DNA of 64,000 nt from Variovorax saccharolyticus (lineage in GTDB: Bacteria > Pseudomonadota > Gammaproteobacteria > Burkholderiales > Burkholderiaceae_C), in contig NZ_JASZYT010000009.1 in the NCBI RefSeq assembly GCF_030316765.1, positions 248,001 to 312,000 of the forward strand, in the 5' to 3' direction. A model generated the notes under the pieces. It was not told the DNA's origin. It saw only the letters and a program-made list of their open reading frames with translations, and did not search any database. Positions 49,571 to 57,109 of the stretch are shown here, one piece after another. Each line of letters starts with the position of its first letter. Positions within the stretch are counted from its first letter, which is position 1. The translations under genes were made by a program, and so were the position numbers.

Positions 49571-50680
49571 TCAGTCGAACACGATCACCCCACGCGCATT
49601 GCGCCCTTGCGCCAGATCTTCGAAGGCCTTCGGCGCGTCCTCGATGCGATAGCGCTGCGTGATCAGCTCGTCGAGCTTGAGCTTGCCGGCCTCGTACAGG
49701 CCCAGCAGCCGAGGGAAATCGATGCGCGGGCGGGTCGAGCCGTAGTAGCTGCCCTTGATGCCCTTCTCTTCGAGCGCGAAGGTCGCGGTCTTCAGCGAGG
49801 TCATGTCGGTCGGCGCCGCCAGGCCGACGACGATCGCCGTGCCGCCCTTGCGCAGGCAGCCGTAGGCCTGGGCGACGATCTCGCCATGTCCCACACATTC
49901 GAAGGCGTAGTCGGCGCCGCCGCCGGTCAGCTTGCGCAGCTCCTTCACGATGTTCTCGGACTTCGAGGCGTCGATCACATGGGTGGCACCGAAGACCTTG
50001 GCCAGTTCGAGCTTGCTCGCCAGCATGTCGACCGCGACGATCATCGTCGCGCCGGCGATCTGGCAGCCCTGCAGCGCGCTGAGCCCGACGCCGCCGGCGC
50101 CGAACACGACGCAGACCGAGCCCGGCTCGACCCGGGCCGTGTTGCAGGCTGCGCCCCAGCCGGTCATGACGCCGCAGCCGATCAGCGCACAGCGGTCGAG
50201 CGGCACGCCGGGCCTGATCTTGACCACGTTGTTCTCGTGCAGCGTCGCGTACTCGGCCATCACGCCGCAGCCGCCCATCACGTTGAGCGGCTGGCCGTTC
50301 AGGTCCCAGGTGCGCGGCTGGGCGCCGGGCAGCGTGTACGGCGTGGTGTTGCCGAGGTCGCACAGGTTGGGCCGGCCGCTGGTGCAGTAGCGGCAGCGCC
50401 CGCAGGTGTTGACGAAGCTGCTGATGACATGGTCGCCCACCTTGAGGTCGGTCACGCTCGCGCCGACCTGGCACACCACCCCGGCGCCCTCGTGGCCGAG
50501 GATCACGGGCGCCGGCAGCGGCAGCGTGCCGTTGGTGACCGACAGGTCGCTGTGGCAGACGCCGCAGGCGCCGACCTTGATCATCACTTCATGGGGTCCG
50601 GGCGGATCGACCAGGATGTCCTCGACGTGGACGGTCACGCCATCGGCGCGGAACAGCACGGCCTTGGAACGCATTTGCAT
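49571..50680 (-). CDS. Zinc-dependent alcohol dehydrogenase (class III-like MDR)
   Basis: A 369-residue MDR enzyme. Catalytic-zinc ligands are in GACGVCHSDL and GHEGAGVV; the four structural-zinc Cys are in NTCGRCRYCTSGRPNLC. The NAD-binding loop is FGAGGVGLSALQG. It oxidises an alcohol to an aldehyde. It follows the aldehyde dehydrogenase gene by 32 bp in the sulfatase operon, so the substrate is probably the alcohol released from an alkyl sulfate. Start ATG 50680; an ATG at 50674 is also possible. Confidence 0.9.
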   Translation of the reverse strand: MQMRSKAVLFRADGVTVHVEDILVDPPGPHEVMIKVGACGVCHSDLSVTNGTLPLPAPVILGHEGAGVVCQVGASVTDLKVGDHVISSFVNTCGRCRYCTSGRPNLCDLGNTTPYTLPGAQPRTWDLNGQPLNVMGGCGVMAEYATLHENNVVKIRPGVPLDRCALIGCGVMTGWGAACNTARVEPGSVCVVFGAGGVGLSALQGCQIAGATMIVAVDMLASKLELAKVFGATHVIDASKSENIVKELRKLTGGGADYAFECVGHGEIVAQAYGCLRKGGTAIVVGLAAPTDMTSLKTATFALEEKGIKGSYYGSTRPRIDFPRLLGLYEAGKLKLDELITQRYRIEDAPKAFEDLAQGRNARGVIVFD

Positions 50681-50712
50681 GGGAGTCTTTCTTGTGAGTC
50701 GTCCTGGGTCGG

Positions 50713-52116
50713 TCAGCCGACCAGGGTCTGGATCGCGGTGAATTCGAGCAGGCCCTCGATGCCGTTCTCGGCGCCGATGCCCGACTGCTTGCGCCCCGCA
50801 AAGGGCGACTGCGGATCGAGCAGGTGCACATTGTTGATCCACACGGTGCCGGCCTGCAATCGCACCGCGATCGCCCTCGCCTGCCCGACGTCGGCCGACC
50901 AGACCGACCCGCCGAGGCCGAACTCGGAGTCGTTGGCGCGGCGCACCACCTCGTCCACGTCGCTGAAGCGCAGCAGAGGCACGATCGGGCCGAAGGGTTC
51001 CTCGACCACCACGCGCGCATCGTCGGGCGGGTTGTCGACCACCGTCGGCGGGATGAAGTAGCCGGGCCCTTCGGGCACTTCGCCGCCGGTCAGGAAACGG
51101 TGGCCGGCGTCGCGCGTGGCGGCGATCAGGTCCTTGACGCGCTCGTACTGCGGGCGGTTCTGCACCGGGCCGAGCAGCACGCCCTCCTGGTGGCCCGGGC
51201 CCATCGGCGCCGCCTTCGCCGCGGCGACGAAGGCAGCGGCGAAGGCAGCGTAGATGCTGTCGTGCACGAAGATGCGCTTGGCCGCGATGCAGACCTGGCC
51301 CGAGTTCAGGAAGGCGCCCATGAACAGCCGGCGCGCCACCTTCGCGACGTCGACGTCGGGCATCACGATGGCGGCGTCGTTGCCGCCGAGTTCGAGCGTC
51401 AGGTGCTTGAGCGTCGGTGCGGCGGACGCCATCACGCGACGTCCGGTCGCGGTCGATCCGGTGAACGCGACCTTGGCGATGCCGGGGTGCGCGGTCAGCA
51501 TCGGCCCGAGGTCATCGCCGCCGCTCAGCACGTTGAGCACGCCGGGCGGAAACAGGTCCGCCGCCAGCTCGCCGAGCCGCAGCGTGGCCAGCGGCGTGAA
51601 GGGCGAGGGCTTGACGATCACGGTGTTGCCGGCCAGCAGCGCCGGCGCCAGCTTCCACACCGCGAGCGACAACGGGAAGTTCCAGGGCGCGATGGCCGCG
51701 ACCACGCCCAGAGGCACGCGCTGCGTCACCCAGCGGATGCCGGCGGCGTCGGTGCGCTCGGCCACGGGCAGCGCCATGGCGGCGAAGCTGCGGCACCAGT
51801 GAACGCAGCCGAGCACCTCGGCCCTGGCCATGGCCAGGGGCTTGCCCTGCTCGCGGGTCAGCAGCGCCGCGAGTTCGTCGGCGTGGTCCCCGATGCGATG
51901 CGCCAGGGCCTGGAGCCGCGCGGCGCGATCCGGCAGGGGCGTGGTGCTCCAGCCGGCGAACGCGGCCTGCGCCGCCCGCACGGTGGCGTCCAGCAATTCC
52001 GCGGTGCAGTCGGGCACCTCGGCGATGACCTGCTCGGTGGCGGGATCGAGAACCGCCAGCGTGGCCGGCAGCGCGAGCAGGCGGCCGTTCGATAGAAGCT
52101 TGAATTTTTCGCTCAT
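50713..52116 (-). CDS. NAD(P)-dependent aldehyde dehydrogenase
   Basis: A 467-residue ALDH. AIAPWNFPLSLAVWKLAPAL begins the cofactor domain; KVAFTGSTATGRRVM, the catalytic Glu in TLELGGNDA and Cys in NSGQVCIAAKR are intact, then EPFGPIVPLLRFSD. It oxidises the alcohol dehydrogenase product to a carboxylic acid, which the CoA ligases can activate. The leader carries TGTCG pentamer repeats instead of an obvious ribosome site. Confidence 0.9.
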   Translation of the reverse strand: MSEKFKLLSNGRLLALPATLAVLDPATEQVIAEVPDCTAELLDATVRAAQAAFAGWSTTPLPDRAARLQALAHRIGDHADELAALLTREQGKPLAMARAEVLGCVHWCRSFAAMALPVAERTDAAGIRWVTQRVPLGVVAAIAPWNFPLSLAVWKLAPALLAGNTVIVKPSPFTPLATLRLGELAADLFPPGVLNVLSGGDDLGPMLTAHPGIAKVAFTGSTATGRRVMASAAPTLKHLTLELGGNDAAIVMPDVDVAKVARRLFMGAFLNSGQVCIAAKRIFVHDSIYAAFAAAFVAAAKAAPMGPGHQEGVLLGPVQNRPQYERVKDLIAATRDAGHRFLTGGEVPEGPGYFIPPTVVDNPPDDARVVVEEPFGPIVPLLRFSDVDEVVRRANDSEFGLGGSVWSADVGQARAIAVRLQAGTVWINNVHLLDPQSPFAGRKQSGIGAENGIEGLLEFTAIQTLVG

Positions 52117-52120
52117 GGGT

Positions 52121-52140
52121 TGTCGTGTCGTGTCGTGTCG
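52121..52140. repeat. TGTCG pentanucleotide tandem repeat (4 units)
   Basis: Four perfect TGTCG units (52121-52140) run into a degenerate unit ending GATC at 52154. They lie 4-24 bp before the aldehyde dehydrogenase ATG, in its leader on the minus strand, where ACACGACACG replaces the ribosome-binding site. Slipped-strand length change could alter spacing to the start. Confidence 0.7.
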
Positions 52141-52166
52141 GATCGTGTCGGATCAGGTGAGGGGTT

Positions 52167-54035
52167 TCAGGGCTCGACGACGTTGAACATGCCTTCGAAA
52201 TCCTCCAGCATCGCGAGCAGCCGGACGACGCTCCGAGCATCGCCATCGACCTCGATCCCGCCCTCGGCCACCAGACGCTCGAAGGCCGCCGGCAGGCCCG
52301 CAGGGTCCATCTGCAAGGCCGCGAGCGCGGCGCGGTTCAGGCTGACACGGGCGGTCGGCGTGCCGCGCACCGTACCCGGCAGGTAGGTCATGGTGGCGTT
52401 CTCGAGCCGCATCGCCCAGCGCTCGCCGTTGTCGGGGTTGGCCCATTCGACCTGCATCTCGACACCCTCGGCCTTCTCGGCCTGAAGGCGCACCGCGAAA
52501 TAGTCCAGCAGCAGTTCGAGCGGCAGCACCGAGACCAGGTCCCGGCTGACGTTGCGGCGGCGGATCTTCGGCACGCCGTGGCGCAGCTCCTGCGCGCCGA
52601 GCAGGAAGGCGTTGCGCCAGGTCGCCGACTCGGCGGCATAGCCCAGCTGTTCGAGCGCGTCGGCGCATAGGGTGCGCGCCTCGGCGTTGTCGGGCTGCGC
52701 GAACACCAGGTGATTCGTGACCTCGGCCACCCAGCGGTGCTCGCCGCGCTCGAAATCCTTGCGGGCGCGCTCCAGCATGGCCTTGGCGCCACCCATGTAC
52801 TCGACATAGAGCGGAGCCGACTGCTCGGGCGGCAGCGTGTGCAGGTGCGCCGGGTTGCCGTCGTACCAGCCCAGGTAGTGCTGCACGATCGACTTCACGT
52901 TGTGCGAGATCGTTCCGTAGAAGCCGTGGTTGGCCCACGGCGTCGCGAGCGACGCGGGCAGCCTCAGGGACTCGGCCACCTCGATGCCGGTCAGGCCGCG
53001 GTTCATCAGGCGCACGGTCTGGTCGTGCAGGTGCTTGTAGAGGTCGCGCTGCTGGCGCAGGTAGCCGCGGATCTTCTCGTTGCCCCAGGTCGGCCAGTTG
53101 TGCTGCGCGAACACCACGTCGGCGGTCGGCGCGTAGCGGTCGAGCGCCTCGTCGAGGTAGCGCGACCAGAGCCGCGCATCGCGCACCTGGGCGCCGCGCA
53201 GCGGACACAGATTGTGCATCGACTGGGTGCCGATCTCGGCCGTGTTGAGCGCGCGCAGGCCGGGGAAGTGCATGAACATCTCGGACGGCGCCTCGCTCTC
53301 CAGCGCCAGGTGGAAGATGATCTCGACGCCGTCGATGACGTGGGTCTCGGTCTCCTGCTCGATGCTGCGGGTCGGCGGGATCAGGGTCATGGTCCCGCTC
53401 GGGATCGCCTTGCCCATGCCGCAGTCGACCTGGCCGCAGGCGTTGCGCGGCAGCGAGCCGCCGAACTGGAACATGGCTCGCCGGCCGATCGCGTTGCCGG
53501 CCAGGATGTTCTCCGACACCGTGTGCCACATGAAGCCCTGCGGTGCCACGATCGGCACGCGCCGGCGGATCGCGTCTTCTTCGTCGATCACGCCACGGGC
53601 GCCGCCGAAATGGTCGGCGTGGCTGTGGGTATAGATCACGCCGGTCACGGGCCGGTCGCCGCGGTGCGCGCGGTAGAGCGCGAGCGCCGCCTCGGCGGTT
53701 TCGGCCACGGTCAGCGGGTCGATGACGATGACGCCGGTGTCGCCCTCGATGAAGCTGATGTTCGAGACATCGAAGCCGCGCACCTGGTAGACCCGCTCGG
53801 TCACTTCGAACAGGCCATGCACGTTGTTGAGCCGGGCGTGCTTCCACAGATGGGGATGCACCGTCGCCGCCGGCTCGTCCTGCTCGAGGAACTGGTAGTC
53901 GCGCATGCTCCACACGACCCGGCCCCGGCCGTCGACGATGTGCGCGTCGGGGATCGTGGCGATGAAGCCCCGGTGGGCGTTCTGGAAGTTCTGGTCGGCG
54001 TCGGCGAGCGCGGTCGGGGGGTCGGTGATGTTCAT
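52167..54035 (-). CDS. Metallo-beta-lactamase-fold alkyl sulfatase (SdsA1 type)
   Basis: A 622-residue class III sulfatase. The binuclear-zinc motif is YTHSHADHFGG (His137, His139, Asp141, His142), with AQHNWPTWGNEKIRGYL in the second ligand region. An alpha-helical dimerisation part and an SCP2-like C-terminus (from ~520: VSVLPLELLLDYFAVRLQAE) complete the SdsA1 architecture. It hydrolyses alkyl sulfate esters to alcohol and sulfate. No signal peptide is visible, so it is cytoplasmic, unlike secreted SdsA1. It is first in its operon, with alcohol and aldehyde dehydrogenases downstream. Confidence 0.9.
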   Translation of the reverse strand: MNITDPPTALADADQNFQNAHRGFIATIPDAHIVDGRGRVVWSMRDYQFLEQDEPAATVHPHLWKHARLNNVHGLFEVTERVYQVRGFDVSNISFIEGDTGVIVIDPLTVAETAEAALALYRAHRGDRPVTGVIYTHSHADHFGGARGVIDEEDAIRRRVPIVAPQGFMWHTVSENILAGNAIGRRAMFQFGGSLPRNACGQVDCGMGKAIPSGTMTLIPPTRSIEQETETHVIDGVEIIFHLALESEAPSEMFMHFPGLRALNTAEIGTQSMHNLCPLRGAQVRDARLWSRYLDEALDRYAPTADVVFAQHNWPTWGNEKIRGYLRQQRDLYKHLHDQTVRLMNRGLTGIEVAESLRLPASLATPWANHGFYGTISHNVKSIVQHYLGWYDGNPAHLHTLPPEQSAPLYVEYMGGAKAMLERARKDFERGEHRWVAEVTNHLVFAQPDNAEARTLCADALEQLGYAAESATWRNAFLLGAQELRHGVPKIRRRNVSRDLVSVLPLELLLDYFAVRLQAEKAEGVEMQVEWANPDNGERWAMRLENATMTYLPGTVRGTPTARVSLNRAALAALQMDPAGLPAAFERLVAEGGIEVDGDARSVVRLLAMLEDFEGMFNVVEP

Positions 54036-54079
54036 GCGTTGTCTCCTTCGTTCGGGTTCTTTGCGCGCGTGGCGCGGCG

Positions 54080-55015
54080 TCAGATCGCGCCGGCCAGCTC
54101 GGGCACGGCCGTGAACAGGTCGGCTTCGAGGCCGTAGTCGGCGACGCTGAAGATCGGCGCCTCGGGGTCCTTGTTGATCGCCACGATCACCTTGGAGTCC
54201 TTCATGCCCGCCAGATGCTGGATCGCGCCCGAGATGCCGGCGGCGATGTACAGCTGCGGGGCGACGATCTTGCCGGTCTGGCCGACCTGCCAGTCGTTCG
54301 GGGCGTAGCCCGCGTCCACCGCCGCGCGGCTGGCGCCCAGGCCGGCGTTGAGCTTGTCGGCCAGGGGCGCCATCACTTCCTGGAACTTCTCGGCGCTGCC
54401 CAGCGCCCGGCCGCCCGAGACGATGATCTTGGCGGCGGTCAGTTCGGGGCGTTCGCTCTTGGTGACCTCGCGGCCGACAAAGCTGGACTTGCCCGAGTCG
54501 GCCACGCCGTCCACGGTTTCCACTGCGGCGCTGCCACCGGTGGCGGCTGCGGCATCGAAGCCGGTGGTGCGCACCGTGACGACCTTGATCGCATCGCTGC
54601 TCTGCACGATCGCAATCGCATTGCCCGCGTAGATCGGACGCTCGAAGGTGTCGGGGCTGTCGACCTTGGTGATGTCGCTGATCTGGGCGACATCGAGCAA
54701 GGCCGCCACGCGCGGCGCCACGTTCTTTCCGTTGGCGGTCGAGGGGAACAGGATGTGGCTGTAGTTCTTCGCAATCGCGAGCACCTGGGCGGCGACGTTC
54801 TCGGCGAGGTTCTCGGCCAGGGACGGGCTGTCTGCGACGATCACCTTGGCCACGCCTGCGACCTGGGAGGCGGCCTTGCCGGCTTCGGCGGCATTGGCAC
54901 CGGCCACCAGCACGTGGACGTCGCCGCTGGCGCAGGCGATGCCTGCAGTCACGGTGTTGAGGGTCGCCGGCTTCAGGGTGGCGTGGTCGTGTTCGGCAAT
55001 AACAAGTACGGTCAT
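54080..55015 (-). CDS. etfA: Electron transfer flavoprotein alpha subunit
   Basis: A 311-residue ETF alpha. The C-terminal FAD domain reads SGGRALGSAEKFQEVMAPLA, GASRAAVDAGYAPNDWQVGQ, TGKIVAPQLYIAAGISGAIQ and KVIVAINKDPEAPIF. It passes electrons from acyl-CoA dehydrogenases to ETF:quinone oxidoreductase. It follows etfB by 2 bp. It would serve both dehydrogenases in this window. Confidence 0.95.
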   Translation of the reverse strand: MTVLVIAEHDHATLKPATLNTVTAGIACASGDVHVLVAGANAAEAGKAASQVAGVAKVIVADSPSLAENLAENVAAQVLAIAKNYSHILFPSTANGKNVAPRVAALLDVAQISDITKVDSPDTFERPIYAGNAIAIVQSSDAIKVVTVRTTGFDAAAATGGSAAVETVDGVADSGKSSFVGREVTKSERPELTAAKIIVSGGRALGSAEKFQEVMAPLADKLNAGLGASRAAVDAGYAPNDWQVGQTGKIVAPQLYIAAGISGAIQHLAGMKDSKVIVAINKDPEAPIFSVADYGLEADLFTAVPELAGAI

Positions 55016-55017
55016 GG

Positions 55018-55767
55018 TCAGATCACCTTCGCTTCGTTCTTCAGCTTGTCCACCAGGGTGGCAACGTCAGGCACCTTGATGCCCGCGCCACGCTTCGGCG
55101 GCTCGCTGACCTTCAGGGTCTTCAGGCGTGGCTTGACATCCACACCCAGGTCTTCAGGCTTGAACGTGTCGAGCTGCTTCTTCTTGGCCTTCATGATGTT
55201 CGGCAAGGTCACATAGCGCGGCTCGTTCAGGCGCAGGTCGGTGGTGATGACCGCGGGCAGCGAAAGAGAAATGGTCTCCAGCCCGCCATCGACTTCACGG
55301 GTGACGTTGACCTTGTCGCCCGCCACCTCCACCTTCGAGGCGAAGGTCGCCTGCGGCAGGTCCGCCAGCGCCGCCAGCATCTGGCCGGTCTGGTTGGCGT
55401 CGTCGTCGATCGCCTGCTTGCCCAGGATGACCAGCGCCGGCTGCTCCTTGTCGACCAGCGCCTTGAGCAGCTTGGCCACGGCCAGCGGCTGCAGCTCTTC
55501 GGTGGTCTCCACCAGGATGCCGCGGTCGGCACCGATGGCCATGGCGGTGCGCAGCGTCTCCTGGCACTTTGCATCGCCGCACGAGACCGCGATGATCTCG
55601 GTGGCCGCGCCCTTCTCCTTCAGGCGCACCGCCTCTTCGACCGCGATCTCGTCGAAGGGGTTCATGCTCATCTTCACGCTCGCCAGGTCGATGCCGGAGC
55701 CATCGGACTTCACCTGCGCCTTCACGTTCGCGTCGATCACGCGCTTCACTGCCACCAGTACCTTCAC
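55018..55767 (-). CDS. etfB: Electron transfer flavoprotein beta subunit
   Basis: A 249-residue ETF beta. VLVAVKRVIDANVKAQVKSD, KMSMNPFDEIAVEEAVRLKE and ILGKQAIDDDANQTGQMLAA (AMP-binding) are diagnostic. The start is GTG 55767, overlapping the racemase-like stop as GTGA; this gives the canonical V/MKVLV N-terminus. Partner of etfA immediately downstream. Confidence 0.95.
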   Translation of the reverse strand: MKVLVAVKRVIDANVKAQVKSDGSGIDLASVKMSMNPFDEIAVEEAVRLKEKGAATEIIAVSCGDAKCQETLRTAMAIGADRGILVETTEELQPLAVAKLLKALVDKEQPALVILGKQAIDDDANQTGQMLAALADLPQATFASKVEVAGDKVNVTREVDGGLETISLSLPAVITTDLRLNEPRYVTLPNIMKAKKKQLDTFKPEDLGVDVKPRLKTLKVSEPPKRGAGIKVPDVATLVDKLKNEAKVI

Positions 55768-56942
55768 TGCTTCTTCTCCGTTGGATTGCTGTTCGAAACT
55801 CCGAGTCCCTGCTGGACGAGGCCATCGATCGCAGCGGCGTCGAAGCCCCAGTCGTGCAGGGCCGCGGCACCGTGCTCGCCCCGCCCCGGCGCGCGCGCCG
55901 GCAGCCCGGACGGCGTGGCCGAGAAGCGCGGTGCCGGCCCGGGCTGGATCACGCCGCCGACCTCGACGAAGCTGCCGCGCGCGAGGTGCTGCGGATGGCT
56001 GGGTGCTTCCGAGAAGCCCAGCACCGGCGCCACGCAGGCATCGCTGCCCTCGAAGACCGCGCACCATTCGGCCCGCGTGCGACTGGCAAACGCGGCCTCG
56101 AAGGCGTCCCGCAGGCGTGGCCAGCCGCCGCGGTCGTGCTGCGCCGGCAGGCCCGCGGCGGCCAGGCCCAGCTTGTCGATCAGTTCGCCATAGAAGCGCG
56201 ACTCGACCGCGCCGACCGCCATCCAGTGGCCATCGCTGGTCCGGTAGCTGTCGTACCAGGGCGTGCCGCCGTCGAGCAGGTTGGTGGCCCGCTCTTCCTT
56301 CCAGTTGCCCGAGGCGATCAGGCCCCAGATCACCGCGCCGAGCTGGGCCGCGCCTTCGATCATCGCGGCGTCGACCACCTGGCCGCTGCCGCCACGCTGC
56401 ACGTTGAGCAGCGCCGCCAGCACGCCAAGCGCCAGCAGCATGCCGCCGCCCCCGTAGTCGCCGACGAGGTTCAGCGGCGGCACCGGCTTGCCGCCCGCCG
56501 GACCGATGCCCGAGAGCACGCCCGAGAGCGCGATGTAGTTGAGGTCGTGCCCCGCACGTTCGGCCAGCGGGCCGGTCTGGCCCCAGCCGGTCATGCGTGC
56601 GTAAACCAGTTTCGGGTTGCGCGCCAGGGCGGCCTCGGGGCCCAGCCCGAGGCGCTCCATGGTGCCGGGCCGGAAGCCCTCGATCAGCACGTCGGCACGC
56701 TCGATCAGCGCCAGCGCGGCGGCGCGGGCCTGCGGCTGCTTGAGGTCGAGCGTGACCGAGCGCCGGCCGCGGCCGGTGACGTCGATGCGCGGGCCGCTGG
56801 TCTTCGGACCGAGGTCCGACGGCGGCAGCGGGCGGTCGACGCGGATCACGTCGGCCCCCATGTCGGCCAGCAGCATGGTGCCGAACGGCCCGGGGCCGAT
56901 GGCCTCGAACTCGAGTACGCGAATGCCTGACAGAATACCCAT
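55764..56942 (-). CDS. Alpha-methylacyl-CoA racemase-like (CaiB/BaiF family)
   Basis: A 392-residue protein. The start GIRVLEFEAIGPGPFGTMLL is typical of AMACR. The catalytic triad is visible: His in RAGHDLNYIALSG, Asp in NLVGDYGGGGMLLALG and Glu in VGAVESRFY, matching mycobacterial MCR. It would epimerise 2R- to 2S-methylacyl-CoA so that dehydrogenase can act. The ATG is at 56942, 62-74 bp from a palindrome shared with the second acyl-CoA operon. It leads the etfBA genes. Confidence 0.87.
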   Translation of the reverse strand: MGILSGIRVLEFEAIGPGPFGTMLLADMGADVIRVDRPLPPSDLGPKTSGPRIDVTGRGRRSVTLDLKQPQARAAALALIERADVLIEGFRPGTMERLGLGPEAALARNPKLVYARMTGWGQTGPLAERAGHDLNYIALSGVLSGIGPAGGKPVPPLNLVGDYGGGGMLLALGVLAALLNVQRGGSGQVVDAAMIEGAAQLGAVIWGLIASGNWKEERATNLLDGGTPWYDSYRTSDGHWMAVGAVESRFYGELIDKLGLAAAGLPAQHDRGGWPRLRDAFEAAFASRTRAEWCAVFEGSDACVAPVLGFSEAPSHPQHLARGSFVEVGGVIQPGPAPRFSATPSGLPARAPGRGEHGAAALHDWGFDAAAIDGLVQQGLGVSNSNPTEKKQ

Positions 56943-57004
56943 CGAAAGCCCCGATTGCAGTTTGAATGGGAGGAGTAGGCCAGCGGCGGCGGCCTCCGCG
57001 CCCC

Positions 57005-57017
57005 ACCCGCAACGGGT
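57005..57017. promoter_or_regulatory. Palindrome upstream of racemase/ETF operon, shared with 59915
   Basis: ACCCG-CAA-CGGGT is a perfect inverted repeat in the 167-bp gap between the racemase-like gene and the MalT-like regulator. A near-identical 13-mer (10/13, reverse strand ACCCGCAGTGGGG) lies at 59915-59927, before the acyl-CoA dehydrogenase gene. It is a candidate site for the regulator encoded between. Confidence 0.45.
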
Positions 57018-57109
57018 AGCGCCGCACGGCGCCGTGGCCGTCGACGACTGCTGCACAATGCCCGCTCGTGCCGGACCTCCCCGCTCAGGACGGCGAAATT
57101 CCGAGACAC

